From assembly GCF_958298935.1 (NCBI RefSeq), contig NC_084929.1, positions 6,758,001 to 6,822,000 on the forward strand: DNA of 64,000 bases, in the 5' to 3' direction. Position 1 is the stretch's first letter, and each line of letters opens with the position of its first letter. This document shows, piece after piece, positions 20,919-33,376 of this stretch. Both the position numbers and the translations under genes were made by a program. The notes under the pieces were generated by a model. It searched no databases, was not told the DNA's origin, and saw only the letters and a list, made by a program, of their open reading frames with translations. Origin of the DNA: Phragmites australis. Taxonomy: Eukaryota > Streptophyta > Magnoliopsida > Poales > Poaceae.

Positions 20919-23900
20919 ATGGCGCTGGTGCAGGCGGGCATGGGCCTCACCCGGATCGTGGTCCTCGTCGGCGCCGGCGTGGCCGGCTCCGTCGTCCTCC
21001 GCAATGGCCGCCTCGCCGAGATCCTCGGCGAGCTCCAGGTGCGTCGCGTCTCGTGGCCTCGGGCCGCTCTCCCCCCTTGATGGTGGCCTGTGATCCCGGG
21101 TCCTGATCCAGGGAGGGAGAGTGTGATCCGGTTGGTCTGGTTCTGATGATACGTGCTGTGTGGGTTTGCAGGAGATACTGGACAAGGGGAGCAAGGGGAA
21201 GGGGGGCGGAGAAGGGGAAGCCGACCTCAACGAAGCGCTCACCTCGCAGGTGCGTGTGATCTCCCTGCCTTCCGATGACTAGTTTGCTATGTTGGGTGCG
21301 GCTGAGGTGTGCCATACTCTAGCTAGCATCTTTTTCACGAATATGCGGTAGCACCTATTGCTACCAATGAATGATTCTGAGTTGGTATGAACATTGTGTA
21401 ATTTTGCCATTAGTTTAATACACTGTACCTCTGTGAATGCCCAATTTAGAAAGTAGAAAACATGGCATGCATTAAATGCAACTGGTCTGTTTCGAGTTTA
21501 TGCTGCATCCATGTCAATTGGTGTATATGCTATTGATGCGGTAGTTCCAATGTTCCAATGATAACAATATCCTTACCATTGTCTTCTACTCCATTTCTTA
21601 GACGGGAAACATCAGGGGAGAGCAAATATGCTAGATCCTAAAGCTGACTACACATTGCTTTGCTGAGATTGTATCACGTTATTCTGGTGCGAGCTCCTCT
21701 TTTGGTATAGTGCCTATTGCAAAGTGGTGGATTGAGGATTTCAATCCTGTAATGTTTGCTAGGTTCTTTATACTCATCAATATCTTAACTAATATCAAAA
21801 TAGACCCCACAGTTCTCTGTGTCGGTCCATCACTGCACCTGCGTACGTCTCTTCTAATATTGTTCTTTTGCAAGCACATGCTTGTCTCCAACAATTACCG
21901 TTACCATGAGAATCAAATCCTTTTATCTGCACTAGTCAAGGGCTCCCAGTAGTGTACAATAGTGCAATGAACTTTGTATCATTGCCTCCCACATGTTGTT
22001 CATTCAGTGAATTCTTTCTTGTACAATGTTGATTTTTCTCTAAAAGGAGGGATTAATTGTAGCCCAGTTGTGTTGTATTCAGAACTTAAGGTGCATTTGA
22101 TTTTTTTTTTTTAATTTTGGATTACCTAAAGCAAGTTCGATTCAAATTAACATTTGGAAGGTTAATATTTGACCTGTTTTCTTATAGCAGGAACTTACTT
22201 ATAATAATGATTCTGCTATTACTATTGTTGTTTATGTTTCATGTTGTGATGCAATGTGATGGGTTTGCATTTGCGCACATGGAATTGAGAACTCTTAGTA
22301 CTTTTGGAAGTGTGTATTAGCTTTGCATTGATTCTTAGATCATTATGAAGTAGAGGTGTACAACACACATGGAGACCGCTGAAGGGAAAAGGAGTTTAGG
22401 AGAGAAATTAGACTGTAAACTGGGTTGAAAATTGTTTATACCTCTTGCCTGATGCCAACAAGTGTAGTAGGCCTCCTTATGTAGACGGCTCTTGTAACAA
22501 TTGTAGATAAGATCAGGCTAAATATTAACTTAACCGACTAATTGATAGGATCCAAATATCTAGTCAATTCACTGGTGAACTAATAAACTATTTAGCGAAA
22601 TAGATACCTTGGTTGGTAAGAGGAAACATTCTCAATCCTTGGTGTGCGCCCATTGCTGCAGCAATGTGGGTCTTGTGCACAGGCCTTAATGCAGTGCATG
22701 ACCAGCCCTGTCATGCTGCAGTTATAATCCAGAAAAGCAATAGTGTGTGATCAATGAAGCTGAGCATGGAACTTAGCATTGTATGCAATTTCAGTTTTCT
22801 GCATGTGGTATTTCAATCGTTCCAATAGTATACCTCTTGAATATCTACACAATTGTTTGTCAATTATCTACACAATTGTTTGTTCAGTACAGATTTTATT
22901 TATCTTTAATGGGTATGTTCATTCAGTTTTCTCATGTCAAACATAAATTCCAATCCTGATAGGTGCGTCGCTTAGCCATGGAGGTCCGACAACTTACTTC
23001 TTCGCGTCCAATAACTGTTGTTAATGGAGTTTCTGGACAAACAGGTTTGTCTAGCTAGTTATGAATTTGAACTTATAAAAAGGGGTCAACTGACAAAATT
23101 GTTAGACTTTAAGTCTTCAACATGTTATCCTAGATGCTTGGTGATTTAGTAGCATGTAAGTAATAATATTCTTCTTAATCTTTTGCAGGAGTATCAGGCC
23201 TGATAGTACCTGCAGCAACTGTGGGAGCACTGGGTTATGGTTATATGTGGTGGAAAGTATGTTTTTCCCCTTCTATCATAGCTTTTTTGTTTTCTTTGAT
23301 GCTAGCAATATGTTGACAGTTTAACCGCCAAAAATGTAGGATCTGTCTTTTTTCTCTGTCATTTCTACCATCATCATTTTGTTGTCATGAACTTAATCTA
23401 ATTTAGGTGTGGATCATGTTCCTTTTCTTTTGAAAAACCAGATCCGATTTGCTAGTTTTTTTATATTTATCTTTTTTTAAGGCATTAACTTGCACCTGTT
23501 ATTCTTGAATTGCTCTTCTATCATCTGATATTCAAAAGTACATCAATTTACTTAGAGAACGATTCTTTTTTTTTTTACTGTTCTTGTCCAGGGCATCTCG
23601 TTCTCCGACCTAATGTATGTCACCAAGCGCAACATGGCAAATGCTGTTTCAAATATGACTAAACATTTGGAGCAAGTGCAAAGCTCTCTTGCTGTAAGTA
23701 CTGATAGTTAAGCTAAGTTTTGAGTTCACTACGACTGCTAATTTGCCCTTTTCCAGTATGATACTAGTATGCTAGGTTGTTGAGTTTGGTACTCTTATTG
23801 TTTTCAAATAACAATTAAACCTAATACTCATTTTTCAGGCATAAAACTATTCTTATGCTTGTACTTAGTTAACTGTCCAACTGATTAGGTCATTGTTGAT

Positions 23901-25663
23901 TAAAATTGTCTTGTTGCATTAAAAAGGTAATCTGTTAAAGGCAACAAACGATATTGCTTTATTTGACTATATTTTTAAAAGTGAGGACCATATTTTTGGA
24001 TACCAGAGTAAGATTTGCCTGAAGTGTTCCCTCACTACTGTCTTGTTTTCTTAGCCGTCTTCGCCAGCAATCTGTTGCTCGGTGTTTGAACTGTTATTGG
24101 ATTAAATCTTTGAAATCTATGTGCCAAGATTTTTCTCTCAAGTTATTGGCTGTGTATTTCTGCCGCATGGTTTGATTGTCATTGTCGAGATCTTTTGGTA
24201 GTTTGTTATACAACCTATGTGTTCTCAAAAACTTAAACCTTGTTCATGTTTGTGCAGGCTGCTAAAAGGCATTTGACACAGCGCATTGAAAAGTTGGATG
24301 ATAAATTGGATCAGCAAAAGGCTCTATCCGGACAAATAAGAGATAATGTACATTTCATTTAATATGGCACCTTCATATGGATCTGCATCTAGCATCAACA
24401 TGCTTTCATTTCTTGAAAGTTCATGAGTTTAATTGTTCAAAATCCAAAGTAGCATATACCTAAGTGCAATAGTTAGATATCAATAGTCTATTTGCTGCAG
24501 TTTTGTTTACCCTTAATTTTGTTATACTGAACTGACCTATTGGCATCTGTTAAAAAGTGCATTGTTCTTGTTCATATGGTTTTGAAATATCTACTTTGAT
24601 ATTCAGGTTACTGATGCACGACTGAAGCTTGAGAATATTGGTTCAGAAATTAAGAACATCAAAGATTTGGTCTGGGGTCTGGTAAGTGTATACCTGATAT
24701 ACAAGTCACCCCATATTGTTATTTCTGAGTTTTTTTACATTAATCCCCTTGTACTTCTGCAGGATGGGAAAATTGATTCAATGGAAGCCAAACAGGTGGG
24801 CTTTCACTTTGAAAAGTTTCTGTTATTATTTCAGTCCTTCAGTTTACTTTTTTTTACATGAAACAAAGTTTGAAATAATGTGTTAGGTAGGAAGATTGCT
24901 CCTCCAATTTAGCATGTGTGAATATATAACATGCACTCTATCCCTTTTTTTTCATTGAGATTTATTAAAAAAGTGCATCATGCATGCTTTTCGTAACAAT
25001 GGGTGTGGGATGATTCAGTTAATATGGTAAGTTCCTTGTACTGGTTTTTCTTATGTTGACCAAAGTACTCTATCAACAGGATTTCTCATGTGCCGGTGTG
25101 ATGTACCTATGCCAATTCATAGAGCAAAATGGTGGAAAGCTGCCAGAACGCCTGGTATGAGCATATTGCCACTTATGACTTAAAACTAATTGTAGTTCCC
25201 CTACTTCACTCCTGCACTCCAGTTAATATTCTAAGATATTTTCTGGGCAGTAATATTCTAACTTTCTTTGTTGAATTGCTACAGGAAGGCCCAAAAGTGA
25301 CTCGGAAGCCTTTCGCAGGTCAAAAATTCATACAGGTTAGTTACTACATTTTTGACAAGGCAGTAGCCTTTAGTTGGTGTGCTGCAATTGTTATTGAACT
25401 AGCCTGCAAGCTGTTATAATGGATACCAAATTATATTTCAGGGGTTGCAACTGGCGATAGAATCAGGGAATTATGACAAGGGCACCATTGATTCGCTATT
25501 GAACAATGCTGATTCCTCTGATAAGATAAGCAGGTTTGAAGTTCTAAGCCTTTCTGTGACGTGCGTACAAATTCTCTTTTGCACCTAGATCTGGTGGAAA
25601 GATGAAACTAATTATTCTTGCGTGCTCATTTGCAGGTCCACCTCCTTAAAATCTGTCAGCTAA
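20919..25663 (+). CDS. DUF1664 coiled-coil membrane protein, 12 exons
   Basis: A plant-specific family with no settled biochemical role. Exons: 20919-21038, 21172-21249, 22963-23044, 23189-23256, 23592-23693, 24258-24347, 24607-24681, 24763-24795, 25080-25154, 25285-25335, 25442-25533, 25636-25663; total 297 aa, all borders GT-AG and in phase. Seen: an N-terminal hydrophobic stretch (TRIVVLVGAGVAGSVVL, residues about 11-27), a second one (VSGLIVPAATVGALGYGYMWW, about 95-115), then FSDLMYVTKRNMANAVSNM, which is the family hallmark. A long coiled coil follows at about 125-215 (KHLEQVQSSLAAAKRHLTQR, IEKLDDKLDQQK, LENIGSEIKNIKDLVWGL). The Ala/Gly-rich start and hydrophobic segment suggest membrane or organelle placement (inference). 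The tail ends in STSLKSVS. The gene looks intact. Confidence 0.9.
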
Positions 25664-26456
25664 TTATTCTCTGCTCGATGTCGAGGTCGAAGCATATATC
25701 TAGATTCCATGCCCACCGGAATGTAAAGGATTTTCATTATTATAAGTAAACATGTAAAGAGCTGCAGCCTTTTCTAAAGTTCTTTGCTTGCAGGAAGTGC
25801 TGTTTGCTAAAGTTGTAAGCTTGTGAGATACTATATAGTTACTAGGGAACCTAGGCCATGCTTTTTTGGCTTCGCTTGTGACATGAAAATTTGAGGCAGC
25901 ACGTTGCCGTAAATAATTGAACTACACACTGGTTGGATTTTTAGTTTTTGACAATGTGGAGTTGTAACTGCTAACTTTTTATGTATCCTCTAATTCGCCC
26001 CGGTATCTGTGGTTTCATGCTGTCGCACATGCATGACCGTTTGTACGTGGTATTAAATCGTAGCAGCATAGAAGGAAGACAAATGTTCTGTGGAATATTG
26101 GCATTGCGAGCGGCCCAATTATGACTATGCTAGTTGCTATCCATCGCTCTATAACGCCAGCTTGGGGTTCATGTCCTCCCCACCTGGCCCCTAATACTCT
26201 CGCGCTCCACCCCGCCCGACGACCTTCCTCTCCTTCCACAACTCCGGCAGCGGGGTGCCATCGAATCCTCTGCCGCCAAAGGGGAAGGAGAACAAGAGCA
26301 GAGGTATTGCTGAACTCGACTGAAGTTCATTGATTTCTGTCTATGAAATATAGCAAATCCATCCATTTTCTTTTTGGGGCTAAACGAGAGAGCGCCTGCC
26401 GTTAGCTTGCATTTTTATTTAGGCATCGTTTATTCAACCGATTCTCGTGGAACACC
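25664..26456. other. 3' UTR and intergenic
   Basis: The first 200-300 bases are likely the 3' UTR of the DUF1664 gene. The GC-rich part 26140-26310 looks exon-like in composition, but no frame gives a recognisable protein. Confidence 0.35.
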
Positions 26457-27236
26457 TGATTGTATAAATTAATCTTAGGAGCAGGATTTTAACTAATCAC
26501 ATGAACACAGTGTATAACTGGTGTGGAATTAGGAGCTACGAAACTAAATTCAGCGGTGGCCCCTTCAGTCGGTGTAGATGCTTGAATCGGTCCGGAGAGA
26601 TCCTTGGAGGCGTGGGTTGGCCTTCAAATCAGCAAAGCGCCCTCCAGAATGGTTTGGAGTAGTGTTTTTGTTAGGAGTAGTAGCTAATTGACCTGTGACC
26701 TAACTGGTTTTGCGTTTAACCCTTAATGATAATTTAATCATGTAATTAGTAATGCTGCCCTTTAACTAATGGACTAAAACAAGTCAAAATGCAATTTTGA
26801 CAATTCTCAATGAATATTTGAGACAGGAGAGAATGTATCATTATAGTATATGCCCCCTCTCTACGAAAAGCCTTTTGTTTAGAGTCTTGCTTTAAATCTT
26901 TCAATATTTCCATTAGAGTCATGTTTAGTTTTGTAGACTTATTTACAATCTACTTTTTTTCCGACTTCTTTAAAGGAAATGAGATTATCTATTTTTCCTA
27001 TGTTGTTTATGTCTTCGTTCATGTATAGGACATAGTCATTTGGACTGGTAGATTTTCTGTCTCGATATGATCTATGCAAAGGGTTCATTAGTTATCATAG
27101 GAGACTGATCCGTTTGAGGCTCATTAATCATCACATGAGATTGATATGTGTGAGGCTCATTATCTATATGAGACTCATTATTAGGTATTGTACTATTAAT
27201 CCCAGAATTCTCAACTGAAGGTACAACAATTGACGG

Positions 27237-28263
27237 CTAATGATTAATATTCTCTTGGATTATCGTTAATGGTACATAAACCCAAATTTTCTCAAGTGTG
27301 ATTTTCCTTACTTCAGAGCTCCCTCTAATATCAACATTCTCTAAAAATTTAGTATGTCTTATTTCTATAATTTTAGTGGTACGTGTTGGACAATAGAAGC
27401 GATATTCTTTGGATCTTTCAAGATATCCAATAAAATGGCAACTAACGATCTTATGGTCTAATTTTCTATGCATAGATTAAATATCTTACCTTCAGTTGGG
27501 CAACCCCACATAGGTAAATATTTTAAGCTCGGTTCCCTCTCAATCCATCATAAGATGTCTTAGGTACTGATTTACTAGGAACCCAATTAAATACGTGCGA
27601 GACTGTCTTTAATGCTTCCATCCACAAATTAATTGGCAAACTGGAATTATAATCATGCTCCATACCATACCCATAAGTATATGGTTACATCTTTCAACTA
27701 CTCCATTTTGTTTAGACTTGCCAGGTGTTGAGTATTGGGCAATTATGCCATTTTGTCGAAGGAATAAAGCAAAGTGACCAGGAATTTATCTATAAAGTGC
27801 ATGTCTTCCATAATATTCTCCTCATCGATCTAATCTTACTACCTTAATCTTTAAATTATGCTAATTCTTCAACTTTAAGATCTTAAATTTATCAAACGAT
27901 TCAGATCAATCACGAATTGGAAAAATATATTCATAATGAGAAAAATCATCAGTGAACATGATAAATAAGTCATATCCATCCACAATCGTAATAGGGAAAG
28001 GTCCACAAATATCAGTGTGAATTAATTCTAAAATCATGTGCTGTGGGTGGCTCTTTCTTAATTTGTCTCATATACTTTCCCTTGATTCTAAAGTCAGAGA
28101 AGTCAAGGAGTATTTCTTCCTTAATGAGATATTCCATTCTCCCCTTCAAAATGTGACATAAATGACAGTGCCACAATTTTGATGAACTGTCATCACCTCT
28201 CTTACGCATATTTGTGATATCGCACACATTCATGGATTCAAAGGACTCATTAAATGGAAGCAT
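27237..28263 (-). pseudogene. Copia pol remnant (pre-integrase and integrase part)
   Basis: Minus strand: KLWHCHLCHILKGRMEYLIK (His/Cys motif of the gag-pre-integrase domain) followed by KGKYMRQ; then broken integrase sequence; then HRKLDHKIVSCHFIGYLERS and KEYRFYCPTRTTKIIEIRHT, the typical segment after the copia integrase core. Multiple stops and indels lie between 27480 and 28010. Sequence beyond 27237 toward the LTR has no reverse transcriptase motif, so that part was deleted. Confidence 0.7.
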
Positions 28264-28598
28264 ATGCGTTTGTCTTGTCTAACTGCAAGACCAACATTAT
28301 TAGAATTAAACTTAATAAAGCATTTATGGTTCCCAAAATTACATTAAAATCTATCGTCATCTACTAGAGAAATAGAAATAAGGTTCCTCCTCGTAGTAGA
28401 GACTTAAATGATATTATTAAGTTGGAGAGTAAAACCACTCTTTAGCACTAATGGAAGAGTCCCAACATCTTCAACATCAACCTCCTTTCCATTTGCAACT
28501 CTAAGACTTCGCTCCCCCTTTGGAGTGTCCTCATGGTATGGAATCTCTATAAGGAATTAGTAACGTGCACGATTGCACTAGAATCAATCCACTAAGTA

Positions 28599-29518
28599 TT
28601 AGGGGACAAAAAGGAATTCATCAACCATGAACACGGTATCTTTACCCTTCTTGGCAAGCCATTCCTTAAAGCCATTGCAATTATTCATCACATGCCTATT
28701 TGCCTTACAAAAATGACATTTAGGGCCTTTAAGATCATGTGACTTAGACCCTAAAGGCTCTGACTTGCTTGCATTGTTCTTAGGCGAAAAGCACAATTTC
28801 TTCTTAGACTTAACTTCGCCCTTGAACCTTCCCTTCCTGAGACTCATGGTGGAAAGATGAGCATAATCCTCTTTTATCAGCCTTTAGCTACTATTCTTCC
28901 TGAACGCACATAGCTGTGAGCTCAGTTATAGTCCACTTTTCCTTCTTCATGTTATAGTTGATCTTAAATGGACCATACTCTGCAAAAAGTAATGTCATAA
29001 TGAAGTGAACCAAAAATCCCTTAGAAATATCCATGTCCATGCCCTCGTTCATAGTCATTATATGCTCTCAACGCTATTGCACCATCATACTTAGTGGTGA
29101 TCATTCTTATGATTTGTGTACTGGTGTAAATTTTTTAGGAGCCCCTACACTGCTCCTCCATTCATGCCATGTACGTCTTAGCACAATCAGACTCAAGGAT
29201 TGCTCCTTTAGTCCTAACTAATATTGTGCTCTTCATGATCATAAGGGACATGCGGTTGGACCTCTTCCATTTTTCTTTAGCAACCTCATAGATCTTTGAT
29301 TTATCAGCAAGGTTCTGAGCATCAAAGGCTCGTTTAGTGAGAGCTACTACCTTAAGTGCGTAGTCAAGATCCATAACCCCAAGAACAATAAGAATATGAT
29401 CTTTCCAAGTAGGAAAATAGCCCCCGTGAGTTGTTGTACTCCATTGAGGTACCCAGAAACAACTGAAGGATTCATGGCTGAATTTAAACACTAAATTAGT
29501 AATTATGTAAATGTCCAT
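28599..29518 (-). pseudogene. Copia gag remnant with zinc knuckle
   Basis: From 29518 on the minus strand the text reads ...VPQWSTTTHGGYFPTWKDHI, LDYALKVVALTKRAFDAQNL, KEKWKRSNRMSLMIMKSTI, then several stops and frame changes. It continues as a Lys-rich region (RFKGEVKSKKKLCFSPK) and ends in a CCHC zinc knuckle CHFCKANRHVMNNCNGFKEW with Cys-X2-Cys-X4-His-X4-Cys spacing. Gag packages retrotransposon RNA. Stops in the middle (for example near 29160 and 28990) make it non-functional. Confidence 0.75.
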
Positions 29519-29559
29519 AAAATTAACAAATAATCATTTAGCATCAAATTAACCCTACT

Positions 29560-30815
29560 TTGGTTTGATTAATAACATGGTAATGATATAAAAAATTAAC
29601 AGTCCTAATTTGCATCACCGTTGGACAAAAACAAAAAGGAACAAAATTATTTTATTAGTGGGGATCTAATTCTAACAATTCAAGATTATAAATAACTTTG
29701 ATCAGCTTACAACCATGGACCATTAAAATTAATTACATTATTCTCCCAAAAAAGTTAGTTCTAGTCACAAATTAAAATTTCCCATTGGATTCATCTCAAT
29801 TTGGGACAAATAAAGCTTAGGAATTATAATAAAACATCACATAATCATAAATAATAACAAACATTAATTAAATGGGTAATATAAATAAACAATAGAAAGG
29901 AAGCTAATTACATAAAGGTATTGTGGCCCTTCAGGAAAAAGCAACCAACAAATCAATTTCTGGTCCAGACTAAAATGCAGCAAGTCTAATCTATTCCTAA
30001 AGCCATCCCAATAATGCACGGTGTGATACGGCCTCCTTATGCTATTAACCTGGCCCATTTATGTGCGGCCCAGCCTAGACGAATCCGTCGCCGCCCTTAT
30101 CTAAACCTTAAAGCCCTGATATGGTTTCGTTGCTACTTCTCTACGAAAAACATGAAAAACCCTAACGGGCAATGACTCGGGCGGCTACGACTGCAATGAC
30201 GTGCTCGCAATGGCGATGATGTACACCCACGGAGGGGGGAAGTTGTTCCAATGTGCGTGACACGAGGACTGGGACCTTGGCTGAGCACGCGAGGTGATGG
30301 GCTTCCGTGGTGTGTGCACCTATGGAGGGTTGATGCCATTTCGATGTGTGCAACGTGAGGTCCAGGACCTTGGCTGAGCGTGCAAGGCGATGTAACAGTG
30401 TTGAGCGTGCAAGGCGATGTTTAGGACCACAACCATGCACGTAACAGTGGCGATGCACGCAACAGCGAGGGATATTGAGGCGGGAGCGGTGGGACACCGA
30501 GAGGAACTCAGCTCGATGAGAAGAGGTATTAATCCCTCCTATTCCACTTGATTCAAGAATTTGGGTGTCATGCTAGGGTTCGATATTTTGGGGGAAAACC
30601 GGTGCAATTGAAAAAATGCTAGGTTTTAATTCCTTTCTATCATTTTCTGTGTAGTTGCTACCTCAATTTTGCGGAAAAAGTAGCAAACTGATTGCATTTA
30701 ATAGAGGATGTACAAAAACTGATCAAAATTTCATGAACCGGTCCAGACCCGAAGGGGAATTAAGGGCATATTCAGGCAAATTCGGCATGATTCATGAGAT
30801 TAGTTGTAACCGTAG
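29560..30815 (-). other. Copia 5' leader region
   Basis: This stretch lies between the primer-binding site and gag of the minus-strand element. It holds GC-rich internal repeats near 30240-30440 (for example 'ccttggctgagc' and 'gtgcaaggcgatgt', each twice). The ORFs here are repeat-driven and not taken as genes. Confidence 0.4.
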
Positions 30816-31221
30816 GCTCTTGATACCAAATGTTAGTATAAAATAATCTTAGGAGCAGGATAGGAGTTAAGAACCTGAATTCAGCATAGATGCTTAAATC
30901 AGTCCAGGAGATCCCCGATCGGTTTGGGAAATCCCCAATGGCGTGGATCTTTCTTCGGATCAGCAAAGCACCCTCCAGAATGATTTATGGATGTGTTTTC
31001 GTTGAGAGCAGTAGCTAACACACACTAATAACATGATTAAGCCATAGGTTGGAGGGCTGCCCCTTAATATAGCACTAACTAACCTAGGCGTTTAGCCCTC
31101 CAATCAAAGATGTATTAGATAATTAACCTTAATGAAGCCTAATCACGTAATTTATAATGCTGCCCTTTAGCTGATGGTTAATTACAGATTTAGCCAAAGA
31201 TCATATTATGTTGTAACAACA

Positions 31222-31371
31222 CTGTTAAAAAAGATTATCATAGAACACTACAAAAATTGCCCGCTACAAACAATAAACGATGATAAGCAACAACAAATAA
31301 TATCCTACATACTCTCATGACACAGGTACAACATGCTACACAACACGTTCAACTGGCAACGAGCCAAGAAC
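31222..31371. other. Spacer between the copia relic and the BAHD pseudogene
   Basis: Short AT-rich stretch with no gene. Confidence 0.4.
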
Positions 31372-31379
31372 TTATTTTG

Positions 31380-32160
31380 CATGAATCTCAAGAGATGTCA
31401 TCCCATGAGCTTTGCCACCTCCCCAAAGCAGGCGTACGTCCATGTGCTCCTCCATGACCCAGAGCGCCAACATGTACGTTGGCCTCGTCCTTCTACTTGC
31501 ATGGCAGGCACGCGACACAAGCAGCACATCACCCTCGCCAGCCTCTGGCCGCCAAGTCCACCGCGTCCGAGCCGAGGTTCCGCCAACGAAAGCGTTGTAC
31601 CCGAACATCACAACGACTCAATAATTATAGGAGTACAAAGTCCTAGACGAATATGATTTCACAAAAAATGTATATCAACATCACCTCTTATACTTGTAAT
31701 CTTGTACAATTAATAATATTTGCCTTTCGTGGTTTTTTACTCTTTATTGGAGGATTTTTTATATGTTAAAGCTCGTGTCTCTACCCAACACCATGGATAC
31801 ACTTTCCTGCAGGCCGTCACCTTCTTCACTGGTGACGTTCTTCTTCTTGAACTCGTGTGGTATTGACTACTTAGCATGCTTGATCAGCTTCACCACATCG
31901 TCGATGTCATCGTTTGCCACTTCTCTGCTCGTTGGAACAACCGTCGCTGACATGATGCAGAGTTTCAGCAGTAGCCATAGCTGACGTACGTTGGCTGCAA
32001 AAATGAGAGGGGCGGGGGGTCTCGGGGTCAGGCATGACCACGTGTGTGCGGCACTGCCAGAGAACGGCCATGACTACCTTGAAGATGGTGCACGGGTCAT
32101 CGGTGTCGGTGCCATTGATACTATTGAAATACGTATAGAAGATGTAAGTTTACGTATTGA
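31380..32160 (-). pseudogene. BAHD acyltransferase fragment
   Basis: BAHD enzymes transfer acyl groups from CoA to alcohols or amines in the cytosol. Minus strand from about 32150: SINGTDTDDPCTIFKVVMAV and LWQCRTHVVMPDP (the 'FeVvaAvLWqcRT' segment in mid-protein), then SATVVPTSREVANDDIDDVV and KLIKHAK followed by a stop and SIPHEFKKKN, then FGYNAFV, FRWRNLGSDAVDLA (the 'W..LGfdavDFG' region), CVACLPCK and FGEVAKLMG at the C-terminus. These are spread over three frames with several stops. The N-terminal half with the HXXXD catalytic motif and the DFGWG motif are absent. The family match is from motif order; which BAHD clade is unknown. The CACTA-1 insertion point lies 50-60 bp beyond the fragment. 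Confidence 0.65.
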
Positions 32161-32219
32161 CTTAAGTTGTATTAGGTGGTTAAGAATAGAGTTTGTGTCA
32201 GATTTGTATTTACTATAAC

Positions 32220-32466
32220 AGAATCGGTCTTCCGTGCCGCCCCATCAATACCGGTTATGATAGAACCGACACTGATGAAGTATCAGTGCCGGTTCATAAC
32301 TTCCCGCGCTCAATCAACATCGAGCCGGGTCAAACCGACACTGATACTCAGTATCAGTGCCGACTCTTAGAACAAACCGGCACTGATACTTCAGTGTCGG
32401 CTGGTAACTATGAGCTGGCACTGAAAATGAGTATCAATGCCGGTTCATATTACGAGCTGGCACTAA
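32220..32466. repeat. CACTA-1 5' subterminal repeats
   Basis: About eight direct and inverted copies of (ac)cggcactgata(c/t) and variants such as ccgacactgatactcag. CACTA subterminal repeats are binding sites for element proteins in the studied En/Spm case. Confidence 0.8.
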
Positions 32467-33376
32467 TAAGTCGACTGTCAATTAAAGGCATCTTCCTCTT
32501 CCCCAAGCTCTTCGTGCCAACTCTTCTCGAAGCTCTTCGCGCCAATCTTTTGCGCCCCTCTTCGTCGAGCCGCCTCACCATCGTCTCTTCGCGCCAACCG
32601 AGCACACGTTGAGCTTCGCGGGGTCATTCTCTTCCTTTTGCGCACCTCTTTTTCCCCTCGGCCCGAAGCCAGTGCCGCCTTGCACACCGCCGGTCGTGCT
32701 CCAGTTATCACTGTCGGCCACGCGTGCTTCCAACGGACCCACGTGGTTGCGCTGATGCTACTGCCGCTGACACCGACCAAACGGCGACGCTGTCGTCATC
32801 GGCGAGTTCGGCCAGAATGAATGGATGGATGGGCCGGCGAGCTCGGCAAGGAGATGGAGAAGAGGCAGGCTGCAACTTATCTGAACTTGGAAATCTATGC
32901 CTTGAAAGCACCATCTGTGTGGAGGAATTTATGTGGAAGAGATACAAGTGTTGAGCTGCCTATTTGTGACTTTGTGAAAGATGGCTGGGAAGAGATCAAG
33001 CTTTAGTGACTTCGCTCATTTTTGTCAGAAATTCTACCACATTTCTTTTCAGTTTATGCAAATTTAGGTTACCTTGTAAACTTCTTTAAGTAGGTACAAT
33101 GAAAGTCTATTGTGGCGATTCGATTTAGACCCGACTCGGCTCAACTTCATTGCCTCAATAATGAGGATTAATATTGTTTTGTTTTTCGAAAAGAGAGGAT
33201 TAATATTATTTTGTTTTCCAACCTCTGAACTCGAAGTCTCTCATGCTCTCAACTGCATGTGTCTTATAGCATGTGTGCTTTGACATATTGAATATGAATA
33301 CGGTGAATTAGTAAAAAAAGATTAAAATCACCTCTAATAAGATCAACATATTGAATATGAATATTGTGCTGTAGGG
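32467..33376 (+). other. CACTA-1 leader, no coding seen
   Basis: The GC-rich part (32500-32830, short cytosine/thymine tracts, ctcttcgcgcc repeated) looks like a 5' untranslated exon. The rest is AT-rich. No protein family was recognised in any frame. Confidence 0.4.

Larger units (their letters stand above)
26457..31221 (-). mobile_element. Degenerate Ty1/copia retrotransposon
   Basis: The element reads right to left. The 5' LTR is 30831-31221 (ends TGTTGTTACA... and ...TATACTAACA on the minus strand). A primer-binding site TGGTATCAAGAGC (minus strand, 30816-30828), near complementary to initiator-Met tRNA, sits two bases inside. The 3' LTR begins at 26457 and runs to about 26860. Both LTRs share the unit 'aatcttaggagcagga', 'gatgcttaaatcagtcc' (with variants), 'cagcaaagc(g/a)ccctccagaatg' and 'taatgctgcccttta', but are clearly diverged. 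Gag and part of pol lie between; the reverse transcriptase and RNase H region is missing. No matching target duplication was seen. It is an old, dead element. Confidence 0.75.

Noticed and set aside
22117..22320. Frame with a hydrophobic stretch in intron 2 of the DUF1664 gene
   Set aside because: Lies in a long intron, T-rich, no start context or family match.
30133..30497. Antisense His/Ser-rich frames
   Set aside because: They follow GC-rich repeats in the copia leader; no conserved pattern.
32193..32612. 139-residue plus-strand frame at the left end of CACTA-1
   Set aside because: It is translated from the TIR and subterminal repeats and has no domain.
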